Numbered from the stretch's first letter, positions 21,386 to 29,848 are shown. The stretch is 64,000 bases of DNA from Kaistia algarum (GCF_026343945.1 NZ_JAPKNJ010000001.1:2356001-2420000), one strand, 5' to 3'. Notes: a model not told the origin generated them from the sequence alone. Made by a program: numbers and translations.

Positions 21386-22384
21386 TCAGGCCTTTACAAA
21401 GGCGAGCAGGTCCGGGTTGATGATCTCGGCATGGGTGGTGAGCATGCCATGCGGGAAGCCCGGATAGATCTTCAGGGTCGCGTTCTTCAGCAACTTGGCC
21501 TGGAGCAGCGCGGCATCCTGGTAGGGCACCACCTGGTCGTCATCGCCCTGCAGCACCAGCGTCGGCACGGTGATCGCCTTCAGATCCTCCGTCTGGTCGG
21601 TCTCGGAGAAGGCCTTGATGCCTTCATACTGCGCCAGTGCGCCGCCCATCATGCCCTGGCGGTACCAGTTGTCGATGACGCCCTGGGAAATCTTGGCGTC
21701 CGGGCGGTTGAAGCCGTAGAACGGCCCCGTCGGGAAATCGACGAACAACTGCGCGCGGTTGGCGGCGAGACCGGCGCGGATGCCGTCGAAGACTTCCCTG
21801 GGCAGGCCACCGGGATTGGCTTCCGTCTTCAGCATCAGCGGCGGGACCGAACTGACCAGCACGGCCTTGGCGACGCGGCCCTGCGGCTGGCCGAACTTCG
21901 CGACATAACGGGCCACCTCGCCGCCGCCGGTCGAATGACCGATATGGACGGCGTTCTGCAGGTCGAGATGCTCGGCGACGGCGGAGGCGTCGGCGGCATA
22001 CTGGTCCATCGTGTTGTTGGTGTCGGACTGGGACGAGCGGCCATGGCCACGGCGGTCATGCGCCACGACGCGGTAGCCATTGGCCAGGAAGAACAGCATC
22101 TGGGTGTCCCAGTCGTCGCTGCTCAGCGGCCAGCCATGGTGGAACACGATCGGTTGGGCCGACTTCGAGCCCCAGTCCTTGTAGTAGATCTCGGTGCCGT
22201 CGCTCGTCTTGATGAATCCGCTGCTCATTTTGGAAACTCCTTTGGAGGTGGGGTGGGATGCTGGGATCGGGTTGGAGGCGTGCGCCGTCTTCAAGGTGCC
22301 AGCGGAGAGAAGCGTTGCCGCCGTCAGGCTGGCCGTGCCGGCCAGAACGCCACGCCGGGTCAGGGAAGGAGCTATGGCCGGCAT
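21386..22384 (-). CDS. alpha/beta hydrolase (chloroperoxidase/esterase type) with Tat signal
   Basis: The 332-residue form has a twin-arginine signal ([20 protein letters not shown], from residue 7), then a linker and an alpha/beta-hydrolase domain like cofactor-free haloperoxidases and esterases. The nucleophile is Ser151 in GHSTGGGE, with acid GDDDQVVP and histidine GFPHGM downstream. The start at 22384 has AGGAG before it. Met53 (22228) also has a near-ideal ribosome-binding site and would give a 280-residue cytoplasmic form lacking the signal. Substrate unknown. Confidence 0.85.
   Translation of the reverse strand: MPAIAPSLTRRGVLAGTASLTAATLLSAGTLKTAHASNPIPASHPTSKGVSKMSSGFIKTSDGTEIYYKDWGSKSAQPIVFHHGWPLSSDDWDTQMLFFLANGYRVVAHDRRGHGRSSQSDTNNTMDQYAADASAVAEHLDLQNAVHIGHSTGGGEVARYVAKFGQPQGRVAKAVLVSSVPPLMLKTEANPGGLPREVFDGIRAGLAANRAQLFVDFPTGPFYGFNRPDAKISQGVIDNWYRQGMMGGALAQYEGIKAFSETDQTEDLKAITVPTLVLQGDDDQVVPYQDAALLQAKLLKNATLKIYPGFPHGMLTTHAEIINPDLLAFVKA
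22226..22243 (-). promoter_or_regulatory. internal ribosome-binding site and second start in the hydrolase gene
   Basis: Reading on the minus strand, AAAGGAG is followed after 8 bases by the ATG at 22228. This ATG begins [20 protein letters not shown], the usual N-terminus of leaderless chloroperoxidase-like hydrolases. The signal looks better than that of the upstream start, suggesting two products from one gene. Confidence 0.5.
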
Positions 22385-22675
22385 GAAAGGCTCCTCACGC
22401 TGGAGCCGGTTTGCCGAACGCCGCAAAGGGGTGCGGCGGGTTCTTCGACTTCGATGGTGCTCATCCGGGTCTCCTTGGCGGGTTGACCATCAAAGGCTAG
22501 CCGGGAGGCCCAGACTCTTGAATCCTACGCTCGGTTGGATGCGTCATACGAAGGTATGGCTTGGCGGATCGGGAAAGGCCGGCACGGAGACCGCTTCGCA
22601 GACGCCAATATCGTCAGCGCCGAGCCGATCCGAACCGCGGATCCGAAAAGCGCGTGAGATTGCGCGGCCGCGCAC

Positions 22676-22704
22676 TTGAATCGCCGGCCGATTATGGCTA
22701 TCAA
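22676..22704 (+). promoter_or_regulatory. candidate promoter of tRNA-Thr
   Basis: TTGAAT and TATCAA are separated by 17 bases, with the -10 box 37 bases before the mature tRNA. It is the best sigma-70-like match in the 357-base gap 22385-22741, which otherwise shows no gene. Confidence 0.4.
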
Positions 22705-22741
22705 CGCGCCGACTTCGCCGCTTGCCGGCGGAGGCACGGTC

Positions 22742-22817
22742 GCCGCTTTAGCTCAGCTGGTAGAGCACATCATTCGTAATGATGGGGTCACAGGTTCGAA
22801 TCCTGTAAGCGGCACCA
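22742..22817 (+). tRNA. tRNA-Thr (anticodon CGT)
   Basis: A 76-base tRNA. Acceptor arms GCCGCTT and AAGCGGC pair perfectly; the D-loop has AGCTCAGCTGGTAGAGC, the anticodon stem CATCA/TGATG encloses the loop TTCGTAA with anticodon CGT (threonine, codon ACG), and the T-loop is GGTTCGAATCC. The 3' CCA is encoded. Confidence 0.97.
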
Positions 22818-23161
22818 TTCTCCCCAACGCCATTGCCGGGTACCGGTGCCGCCATGACATGGCTTTAGTCGCGCGTTTGTGCGCCGGCCATGCCCTTGCG
22901 ACGATCGGCAGGCTCGTTCCGCTGTTTTTCCCGGTGGCGGACAGGCGATCCCTTGAAAGCGATCTCCCTCTGTTCCTCCCGCCGGTCTGAACCTCCCGCT
23001 ACGAGAGCAAGCTGATCTGCGTGTCCCGAGACACTGGAGCTTCAAATAACAAAAAAGGCGCCCTGAGCTTGGGCGCCTTCTTGCTTCGATCCGATCGTCA
23101 CGGTCGCTGCCAACGGGCTGGCCGGTTGGCAACAGGACATCCGACCTTGGTAGGTCGTCCG
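22818..23161. other. 344-base region without a gene, after tRNA-Thr
   Basis: Apart from the hairpin terminator at 23051-23079 I see no gene, direct repeat of the tRNA 3' end or integrase here. The frames that cross it are tRNA shadows or lack any family resemblance. Confidence 0.6.
23051..23079 (-). terminator. rho-independent terminator of the FecR-domain gene
   Basis: Stem AAGGCGCCC / GGGCGCCTT with a 7-base loop. The minus strand continues as TTTTTTGTTATTT-like sequence after the stem, a strong intrinsic terminator about 80 bases after the FecR-domain gene. The plus strand also has a T-rich run (TTCTTGCTT), so it may act in both directions. Confidence 0.85.
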
Positions 23162-24229
23162 TTAGCCTCCGTTGCCGCCACCCTGAACCGGACCGCTGAA
23201 CCCCTCGTGGCGGAGGCCCCCGCCACCTTCTCCACCGTTTCCGGGCGGGCCGTCATGAGGTCCGTCACTGCGCGGACCCCAGTGATGGCCGCCATTATTG
23301 TTGTCGCCATGAGGCCCTTCGCCATGGGAATGGCCGTTGTGATCACCACCACCGCAATTCGGTGGCGGTGGCGGCGGTGCCGGCGGCTCAGGCGGTGACG
23401 GCGGCTCGGGCGGAGATGGTGGCGGCGGCGCCGGTGGCTCGGGCGGGGGTGGAGCCGGCGGTGTTGGCGGCGGGGGAGGGGTCTCTTGCGTGCGGGTCGG
23501 AACGAACGCGTTCGATCCGCCGCCATTGCCCTCCGGGACGTAGGCCTTCTGGACCGAGCAATTTGATACATCGATCCGGAAGGCACGTTGCAGGCCGGCC
23601 TGCTGCGCTAGATAGGGGAAGTTGGTATTGAGAGCCGACTCCCGCTCGCGCAGGGTCGACACGCGCCGCGCCGGACCGCCCGGCGGTACCACGGCGATGC
23701 CGCAGCCACCTCGCATCTCGACGCAGCTACCGCCGTTGTTGCACAGCGTGGCGCTGCCCTCATAGAGAACCAGCGTCGTCTTGCCATTCTTTTCGACGTT
23801 GAAATCAAACCGGGTTCCGCGAACGCCGATCGTGGCGACCGGCGTCTTGAGCGCATAAGCCGATTTCGGGCTCGATCCGGTGATGAAGCGGAAGGTGCCG
23901 CGCACCGCGTTGATCGAGACGCTCTGGGCCGTGTTCTGGTTCGTGAAGACGAAGCTGTCGACCACAAGCTGCGAATTGGGTCCGACCACCAGCTTGGTCT
24001 GGTCGCGGAATTTGAGCTGTGCCTCGCCGATTTCGCCAGTCCTAATGACGTCGCCCATATAGACCGAAGACTGGGGGGAGAGCACCCGTTTGCCAGGAGG
24101 GCCACCATTGGCGTCCGCCTGTTGGATGACGGCCACCACCGTCCCGCTCGGGGCTTCCGTTGCCGCGATCGCCGCACTGCTCGCGGCGAGCCAGAGCGCC
24201 AAAGGCAATGCGTGCCGGACAGCAATCAT
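23162..24229 (-). CDS. secreted FecR-domain protein with proline-rich linker and His/Gly-rich tail
   Basis: A 355-residue protein with a Sec signal peptide (about 1-22, ending AAIAA), then a FecR domain (about 45-150: VYMGDVIRTGEIGEAQLKF, VRGTFRFITG, KTPVATIGVRGTRFDF). A cysteine-bearing segment, a linker made almost only of Pro with Ala, Glu and Ser (about 245-290) and a tail rich in His, Gly, Asn and Asp follow. No membrane helix or ECF sigma factor is present, so it is not a classical FecR anti-sigma protein; an extracytoplasmic sensing or surface role is possible. The ATG at 24229 directly begins the signal peptide. Confidence 0.8.
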   Translation of the reverse strand: MIAVRHALPLALWLAASSAAIAATEAPSGTVVAVIQQADANGGPPGKRVLSPQSSVYMGDVIRTGEIGEAQLKFRDQTKLVVGPNSQLVVDSFVFTNQNTAQSVSINAVRGTFRFITGSSPKSAYALKTPVATIGVRGTRFDFNVEKNGKTTLVLYEGSATLCNNGGSCVEMRGGCGIAVVPPGGPARRVSTLRERESALNTNFPYLAQQAGLQRAFRIDVSNCSVQKAYVPEGNGGGSNAFVPTRTQETPPPPPTPPAPPPPEPPAPPPPSPPEPPSPPEPPAPPPPPPNCGGGDHNGHSHGEGPHGDNNNGGHHWGPRSDGPHDGPPGNGGEGGGGLRHEGFSGPVQGGGNGG

Positions 24230-24253
24230 GGCAGAACCCCCATAAAACCAATC

Positions 24254-24281
24254 AATATAAAGATTGCTACATTGTATGCAA
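24254..24281 (-). promoter_or_regulatory. promoter of the FecR-domain gene
   Basis: On the minus strand TTGCAT and TATATT are separated by 16 bases, in a short AT-rich island about 25 bases before the start codon. The AT-rich composition stands out against the GC-rich surroundings. Confidence 0.55.
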
Positions 24282-24476
24282 TTGGAAAGCCCATAGTTTG
24301 GGCAGCCGTTGCACGCTGTGCCTGCACCAAACGAGTTTCGCATCAGCGGGTCGCTGGGGCAAGAGTTTCTTCTGGGTCGCGTTGCGGCCGTATGTCCAGC
24401 CTATGCTTCCTTAACGTTGAAGCAACGCCGCGCGATTATTCTGATATCGGCTTCAACGCTGCAATGGGGTGTGCTG

Positions 24477-24848
24477 ATGACTATGAGCGAGGCGGTAAAG
24501 TCGGTTCTGTCGCAATATGCGACCTTCACGGGCCGGGCAACGCGCAGCGAATTCTAGTGGTGGGTGCTGTTCAGCATCCTCGCCCATATCGCGGCTTCCA
24601 TTGTGGATGGATTCCTGGTGGCTCCGATCCTGGGTACCCAGATGTTCCAGGGGCCGGAAATTCTGACCGGGCTCGTGAGCCTCGGGCTGCTTCTGCCGTC
24701 CATCGCCGTCACCGTGCGACGCCTGCACGATGTCGGGCGCTCGGGCTGGTGGATATTCCTCGGATTGCTCCCGCTGATCGGCGCGCTGGTGCTGCTCTAC
24801 TGGTATGTGCAGCCGAGCCAGACCGGCCCGAACCGCTACGCGGCCTGA
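24477..24848 (+). pseudogene. DUF805 membrane protein interrupted by an amber codon
   Basis: Read through the TAG at 24555-24557, this frame encodes a complete DUF805 protein of about 123 residues. The conserved N-terminus YATFTGRATRSEF is followed by the stop where the family has its first Trp of the SEFWW motif, then WWVLFSILAHI, several membrane helices and the signature VRRLHDVGRSGWWIFLGLLP near the end. A single TGG-to-TAG change explains it. The remainder shows no further damage, so the mutation is recent, a sequencing error, or the codon is read through. Confidence 0.8.
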
Positions 24849-24857
24849 GCCACGCGA

Positions 24858-25817
24858 TCAGGCCTTCGCCATCGGGTGATGCTCGGCGACGAGGGCCTTC
24901 AACCGCTCTTCCAGGACGTGGGTGTAGATCTGCGTCGTCGAGATGTCGGCATGGCCGAGCAATTGCTGGACGACGCGTAAGTCCGCGCCGTTCTGCAGCA
25001 GATGGCTCGCAAAGGCGTGGCGCAGCACATGTGGCGAAACCCGCGCCGGGGTGATGCCCGCCTCGGCCGCGAGTTCCTTCAGATCGCGGGCGAAGGCCTG
25101 GCGCGTTAGCGTGCCGGCCTCGCCGAAGGACGGGAACAGCCACGGACTGGCGCCGCCCTTCTTCTCATCCTCCCGCCGCAGCGCGACATAGCGGGAGATC
25201 GCGTCGCGAGCGCGCTCGGTGAGGGGGACGACGCGCTCCTTGTTACCCTTGCCCTTGACCATCAGCATGCGCAGTTCCGGCCGCGCCGCCGAAGCCGGCA
25301 GTGCGACGAGCTCGGAGACGCGCAGCCCCGAGGCATAGAGTGTTTCCAGCAGGGCGTTGAGCCGGGCCGCGCGCAGCGCTGCGGCGGGCGACGGCATGGA
25401 AGTGATCCGCGCCTCCGCCGTCGCCAGCAGCTTGTCGACTTCCGCCTCGGATAGAATTTTCGGCAGCGGCTGCCGGCGCTTCGGTCCCGAGACGATGCCG
25501 GAGGGATCGTCGGCGCGCACGCCTTCCGCGAACAGGAAGCGGTGGAACTGGCGTACGGCCGAGAGGCGGCGCGCCGCGGAGCTTGCCGCTAAGCCGCGCG
25601 TCTCCAGATCGGCCATGTAGCCGCGCACATCGGCGATGCCGGCGCGCTCGAATTCCGAGACCCTGTCGGCCAGAAATCCCGCATATTCCTCAATATCGCG
25701 ACGATAGGCGGCGAGCGTGTTGGGGGAAGCACCGCGTTCGGCGCTCATCATCTCCAGAAAGGCCTCGAGATGGTGCAGGCCGGCAAGGCGTCGGCCCGGC
25801 GCTTGGGGCTTGGCCAT
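24858..25817 (-). CDS. xerD: tyrosine recombinase XerD
   Basis: A 319-residue site-specific recombinase that with XerC resolves chromosome dimers at dif. The N-terminal SAM-like domain (LEAFLEMMSAERGASPNTLAAYRRD) and catalytic domain with Arg in SGLRVSELVAL, Lys in KGKGNKERVVPL, HVLRHAFASHLL, the LLGHADISTTQ histidine and nucleophile Tyr298 are all intact. The setting next to aroK-aroB is a core alphaproteobacterial arrangement. Confidence 0.93.
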   Translation of the reverse strand: MAKPQAPGRRLAGLHHLEAFLEMMSAERGASPNTLAAYRRDIEEYAGFLADRVSEFERAGIADVRGYMADLETRGLAASSAARRLSAVRQFHRFLFAEGVRADDPSGIVSGPKRRQPLPKILSEAEVDKLLATAEARITSMPSPAAALRAARLNALLETLYASGLRVSELVALPASAARPELRMLMVKGKGNKERVVPLTERARDAISRYVALRREDEKKGGASPWLFPSFGEAGTLTRQAFARDLKELAAEAGITPARVSPHVLRHAFASHLLQNGADLRVVQQLLGHADISTTQIYTHVLEERLKALVAEHHPMAKA

Positions 25818-25826
25818 CCTGTCTCC

Positions 25827-25973
25827 CTAATCCTGCTGCAGGCGATCGGTCGGGATGCGCACCGTGATCTCGCGCTGCGACGGCGTGACGAAATGGGCGA
25901 GGCCGTAGACCACGGCATAGCCGAGGAGGGCGATCGCGATCAGCGCGAGGAGGAAGCGCGAGAGTGTCGGCAT
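25827..25973 (-). CDS. 48-residue single-pass membrane protein
   Basis: A small frame beginning MPTLSRFLLALIAIALLGY and ending REITVRIPTDRLQQD, just before xerD (9-base gap). It has one N-terminal membrane helix and a short extracytoplasmic tail with TPSQREITVRIP. From memory, similar short proteins occur beside aroK/xerD in related Rhizobiales, which supports it being real. The ribosome-binding site is weak. Function unknown. Confidence 0.65.
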   Translation of the reverse strand: MPTLSRFLLALIAIALLGYAVVYGLAHFVTPSQREITVRIPTDRLQQD

Positions 25974-26161
25974 GTCGCGGCGGTCGGCTCTTCGTCGTCC
26001 AGCGGCTCTGGGTCATCGTGCGGTTGACGACTTATGGCCGCCTCGGGTTACGCTTGGCAAGGCCGGGCTGGAAAGGTCACGGCTTCGGCGGCGAAGCGAC
26101 ACGGTGCTATTGACAGGGCCGCGGGCCTCCGTTTCTACCTCCATTCCGGCGAGGCGTGCGA

Positions 26162-26785
26162 ATGGCGGAAGAGATGGGTGAAGAGGCGGCCTTGGAGGGC
26201 GGCGGCGAAGACGAGCGTTCGGCTCTCGTCGAGCGGCTGGAAGGTCGTGCCATCGTGCTCGTCGGGCTGATGGGAGCCGGCAAGACGTCTGTCGGCAAAC
26301 GTATCGCCACGCGGCTGCATCTTCCTTTCGTCGACGCCGACGCCGAGATCGAGAAGGCCGCCAACGCGACCATTCCCGAAATCTTCGCGAAGCATGGCGA
26401 GGCCTATTTTCGCGATGGCGAGCGGCGCGTCATCCGCCGCCTGCTCGACGGCAGGCCCAAGGTCCTGGCAACCGGCGGCGGCGCCTTTATGAGCGGCGAA
26501 ACTCGCGCGGCGATCGCCGCGGGCGCCGTGTCGCTGTGGCTCAGGGCCGATCTCGACGTGCTGATGGCCCGGGTGCGCAAGCGCTCCAACCGGCCGCTGC
26601 TCCTGAACGACGATCCGGAGGGTACGATGCGCCGCCTGATGGACGAGCGCTATCCGATCTATGCCGAGGCCGATATTCACATCCTGTCGCGCGACGTGGC
26701 ACATGAGGTCGTCGCCGAGGAAGCGCTCGCCGCGCTTGCGGGCTTCCTCGGTGTGCCTTCGGGCGGAGAAGCGAGGACGACATGA
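26162..26785 (+). CDS. aroK: shikimate kinase
   Basis: A 207-residue enzyme that phosphorylates shikimate in the chorismate pathway. The P-loop GLMGAGKTSVGKRI (35-48), the DADAEIEKAA shikimate-binding segment, RDGERRVI, ATGGGAFM and the lid region NRPLL are intact. The first 28 residues form a nonconserved acidic extension. ATG at 26162 has GAGG upstream; ATG at 26174 is an alternative. aroB overlaps the stop by 4 bases. Confidence 0.93.
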   Translation: MAEEMGEEAALEGGGEDERSALVERLEGRAIVLVGLMGAGKTSVGKRIATRLHLPFVDADAEIEKAANATIPEIFAKHGEAYFRDGERRVIRRLLDGRPKVLATGGGAFMSGETRAAIAAGAVSLWLRADLDVLMARVRKRSNRPLLLNDDPEGTMRRLMDERYPIYAEADIHILSRDVAHEVVAEEALAALAGFLGVPSGGEARTT

Positions 26786-27912
26786 ACGACAAGACGGAAG
26801 CGGCCGATACCATCCAGGTTCGCGTCGAGCTCGGTGCGCGCGCCTATGACATCCTGATCGGACGTGGCCTGATTGCGGAGGCCGGCCGTGAGATCGCGGC
26901 GCGGCTGCCGGGCGTCCGGGCTGCCATCGTCACCGACCGCAATCTCGCCGGCGCCCATCTGCCGGCGCTCCAGTCCTCGCTTGCTACGGCTGGCATCGAG
27001 GCTGTCCCCGTTATTGTCGAGCCCGGCGAATCGTCGAAGAGCTTCCCGGTCCTGGAAATGGTCGTGCGCGCCGTGCTGGCGGCGCGGCTGGAGCGGGGCG
27101 ACATCATCGTGGCGCTGGGCGGCGGGGTGATCGGCGATCTTTCGGGTTTTGCCGCGTCGGTCGTTCGCCGCGGCATGCGCTTCGTTCAGATCCCGACCTC
27201 GTTGCTGGCGCAGGTGGACAGTTCCGTCGGCGGCAAGACGGGAATCAATACGCCAGAGGGCAAGAATCTCGTGGGCGCCTTCCATCAGCCGGAACTCGTG
27301 CTGGCCGATACCGCCGCGCTCGACACGCTGTCGCCGCGCGAGTTCCGCGCCGGTTATGCCGAAGTCGCGAAATACGGCTTGATCGATGATCCGGGCTTCT
27401 TCGCCTGGCTGGAAGCGAACTGGCGCGGTATCTTCGCCGGCGGACCGGAGCGCGAGCATGCGGTGGCGACGAGCTGCCGCGCCAAGGCCAAGGTTGTCGC
27501 CGCCGACGAGCACGAGACCGGCGAACGGGCGCTGCTCAATCTCGGCCACACCTTCGGCCATGCGCTCGAGGCGGCCACGCATTATTCGCAGCGGCTCGTC
27601 CATGGCGAGGGAGTCTCGATCGGCATGGTCCTGGCGCATCGCTTCTCGGCGCGGATGAACCTCTGCTCGCCCGATGACGGCCGCCGCGTCGCCGCGCATC
27701 TCGCCCTGGTCGGCCTGCCGACGGAGCTCGCCGATATTCCGGGCGAACTCCCTGACGCCGACGGGCTGATGGCGCTGATCGCGCAGGACAAAAAGGTCTC
27801 GCGCGGCACGCTGACTTTCATCCTGACGCGCGGAATCGGCGAGGCCTTCATCGCCAAGGATGTCCCGCCAGCCGAAGTTCGGGCATTCTTGGCGGAGACG
27901 CTGGCAGCGTAG
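26782..27912 (+). CDS. aroB: 3-dehydroquinate synthase
   Basis: A 376-residue NAD-dependent, zinc-containing enzyme converting DAHP into 3-dehydroquinate. Signatures GGGVIGDLSGFAAS, QIPTSLLAQVDSSVGGKTGI and the zinc-ligand regions LGHTFGHALE and HGEGVSIGM are present. Its ATGA overlap with aroK indicates a coupled aroKB operon. Confidence 0.95.
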   Translation: MNDKTEAADTIQVRVELGARAYDILIGRGLIAEAGREIAARLPGVRAAIVTDRNLAGAHLPALQSSLATAGIEAVPVIVEPGESSKSFPVLEMVVRAVLAARLERGDIIVALGGGVIGDLSGFAASVVRRGMRFVQIPTSLLAQVDSSVGGKTGINTPEGKNLVGAFHQPELVLADTAALDTLSPREFRAGYAEVAKYGLIDDPGFFAWLEANWRGIFAGGPEREHAVATSCRAKAKVVAADEHETGERALLNLGHTFGHALEAATHYSQRLVHGEGVSIGMVLAHRFSARMNLCSPDDGRRVAAHLALVGLPTELADIPGELPDADGLMALIAQDKKVSRGTLTFILTRGIGEAFIAKDVPPAEVRAFLAETLAA

Positions 27913-27983
27913 CTTCGCCCGCAGCTTGTAAAGGACCTTGCGTCCTCTAGAGTGGCCGCGCCGCTTGGAACGGGGGAACGATC

Positions 27984-28685
27984 GTGCTCGACATATTGAG
28001 CCTATTCTTCGGCAACCGGATCGATCTTCCCGGCCATATCGGCTTCCTGCTGTTGGCCGTCTCGCTGTTCCTCACCAACATCTTCTGGCTGCGCGTTTTC
28101 CTGATCCTTGGTTTCGCGTTCGAGATCGTCTATTTCTCGCTGGCGGAGACGCCGCTCTATACCGGCATCGCCTATAATTTCCTGTTCATCCTGATCAATC
28201 TCTACCGCCTTCACGCGCTGGACAAGGCGCGGCGCATGGTGAACGCGGCGAGCGGCGGCGATCTCCTGCGCAAGGGCATTTCGGATCTCGACGATGAGCA
28301 TCTGGCGCGATTGGTCGAGTTCGGCGAGGCCTTCGACCTCGAACCGGGCGCGGTGCTGACGATTCAGGGCGAGCCGGTCGAGGCCTTCTATCTGCTTACT
28401 GAAGGACAGGCGGTGGTCGATGTCTCCGGCAAGCGCGTCGGCCAGCTTCGGGCCGGCGAGTTCGTCGGCGAGATTTCGTTTCTCGCCAATGCCCCGGCGA
28501 CGGCGACGGTACGGGCCGCGACCGAGCTTTCCGTGATCGCGCTCGACAGCGCCAAGCTGAAGGCCGCCGGCCGCGAGGATCCGGCGATCGCCGCCGCGAT
28601 CTACCATGTCATCGGCAATGCGCTGGCGCGGAAGCTGATCGCGACCAATCGCCGGCATGCCATGGAGACCGGGCGGCCGGGTTGA
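27984..28685 (+). CDS. Popeye-like membrane protein with cyclic-nucleotide-binding domain
   Basis: A 233-residue protein with about three membrane helices at the N-terminus (roughly 17-36, 38-55, 58-76) followed by a CAP-family cyclic-nucleotide-binding domain (about 105-215: LEPGAVLTIQGEPVEAFYLL, LRAGEFVGEISFLANAPATA). The phosphate-binding cassette is FVGEISFLANAPATATV rather than the canonical FGE...RxA pattern, so its Arg is missing. The architecture matches Popeye proteins of animals and their bacterial relatives. It starts with GTG at 27984, 71 bases after aroB, and there is no DNA-binding domain. Confidence 0.75.
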   Translation: MLDILSLFFGNRIDLPGHIGFLLLAVSLFLTNIFWLRVFLILGFAFEIVYFSLAETPLYTGIAYNFLFILINLYRLHALDKARRMVNAASGGDLLRKGISDLDDEHLARLVEFGEAFDLEPGAVLTIQGEPVEAFYLLTEGQAVVDVSGKRVGQLRAGEFVGEISFLANAPATATVRAATELSVIALDSAKLKAAGREDPAIAAAIYHVIGNALARKLIATNRRHAMETGRPG

Positions 28686-28688
28686 GGT

Positions 28689-28952
28689 TCAGGCCGGCGC
28701 CTTTGCCTCGATGGCGAGCGCATGGACGCCGGCAGCGAGTTCATCCGCCAGCAGAGCGTTGATCGCGCGGTGCATGTCGATGCGGCTCTTGCCGCGGAAG
28801 GCGTTTGTGGTGATGCGGACGCGGTAATGTGTCTCGCCGCCGGGCCTAGCACCCGCATGGCCCTTGTGGAGATGCGATTCGTCGATCACATCTAGGCTCT
28901 CTGGCGCCAGGGCGTCGCCGAGCCGCTTGGCGATCCGCTCTTTGGTATTCAT
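28689..28952 (-). CDS. BolA family protein
   Basis: An 87-residue BolA-like protein: RIAKRLGDALAPESLDVIDE, then HKGHAGARPGGETHYRVRI with the conserved histidines, and SRIDMHRAINALLADEL. BolA proteins bind iron-sulfur clusters with monothiol glutaredoxins and affect iron homeostasis and stress. The 29 codons upstream of Met at 28952 look non-coding; GAGGG lies 9 bases before the chosen ATG. It diverges from the J-domain gene (71-base gap). Confidence 0.88.
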   Translation of the reverse strand: MNTKERIAKRLGDALAPESLDVIDESHLHKGHAGARPGGETHYRVRITTNAFRGKSRIDMHRAINALLADELAAGVHALAIEAKAPA

Positions 28953-29023
28953 CCGCACACCCTCTTTCACTCCAACTGGATCACCGCCTTGTTCGGGCGG
29001 TGGCTGGCTAGCATAATCCTTCG

Positions 29024-29644
29024 ATGAAGCTCGATTCAAAACTCTTCGACCGGATCCGGATCAAGCGGGCCGACAGCACGCTGGTGGAGGAAGCTCCCCA
29101 TCGCTGCGGCTGGGCGGGCTGTGACCGCCCGGGCACGCATCGCGCGCCGATGGGCCGTGGCCGCGAGGGCAAGTTTCACCATTTCTGCATCGACCACGTT
29201 CGGCTCTACAACAAGTCGTACAATTATTTCTCCGGCATGGGCGACGAGCAGATCGCCGCCTACCAGAAGGATTCGCTGACCGGCCATCGCCCGACCTGGA
29301 CGATGGGCGTCAACAGCGCTGGCGAGCAGAAGGAGCGTGTGCGAAGCCATGCGACGCGCGACTGGAGTGGCGGAATCCGCGATCCTTTCGATATGTTCCA
29401 GGGCGCCGGCACGGTGCATGAGCCGGAGGCGGCGCCGAAACGGCATCTGAAGGCGCTGGAGCGCAAATCCTTCGACACGCTCGAACTGGAAGGCTCGGAG
29501 AGCCAGAGCGATATCAAGGCGCGCTACAAGGCGCTGGTGAAGCTCTATCATCCAGACGCCAATGGCGGCGACCGGTCCTTCGAAGACAAGCTCCGGGAGA
29601 TCATCCAGGCGTATAACTTCCTCAAGGCGGCCGGCTTCTGCTAG
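29024..29644 (+). CDS. J-domain protein with N-terminal zinc-finger-like region
   Basis: A 206-residue protein. The N-terminal part has a Cys/His cluster (Cys28, Cys33, His39, His52, His53, Cys55, His58) suggesting a metal-binding site. The C-terminal 70 residues are a J domain with HPD at 176-178 (KLYHPDANGGD), so it should stimulate a DnaK-type ATPase. It lacks the G/F and C-terminal substrate domains of DnaJ. It stands between bolA (divergent) and cobS-cobT (downstream); client unknown. Confidence 0.88.
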   Translation: MKLDSKLFDRIRIKRADSTLVEEAPHRCGWAGCDRPGTHRAPMGRGREGKFHHFCIDHVRLYNKSYNYFSGMGDEQIAAYQKDSLTGHRPTWTMGVNSAGEQKERVRSHATRDWSGGIRDPFDMFQGAGTVHEPEAAPKRHLKALERKSFDTLELEGSESQSDIKARYKALVKLYHPDANGGDRSFEDKLREIIQAYNFLKAAGFC

Positions 29645-29848
29645 GACGCTCGCGCCGGACCGGGTGGATGGATAGCCGGCACGCGTCAAGAAAACGCGGC
29701 TGAACGAAGAGAACGGGCATCTTTAGCGATTCAACGAAGCGCCGAAATGCTCTAGAACGTCGGTTTGGACGCCATTCCCATTCGCGGATTGGACCTTCCC
29801 CTCCAGGAACCGACCGCAAGCGTTCCCATGGAACGCGACGGAGCCAAT

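Noticed and set aside
22788-23132. 114-codon minus-strand frame ending near the tRNA
   Set aside because: Its end RLQDSNL is the familiar mistranslation of a tRNA 3' part; the frame is an artefact.
24858-25817. Tyrosine recombinase near tRNA-Thr as the integrase of a genomic island
   Set aside because: The sequence and the aroK-aroB synteny fit housekeeping XerD. No direct repeat of the tRNA 3' end was seen, and the recombinase is 2 kb away in a core block.
29645-29848. Possible cobalamin riboswitch before cobS
   Set aside because: No B12-box-like sequence or suitable stem structure was found in the 204 bases between the J-protein gene and cobS.
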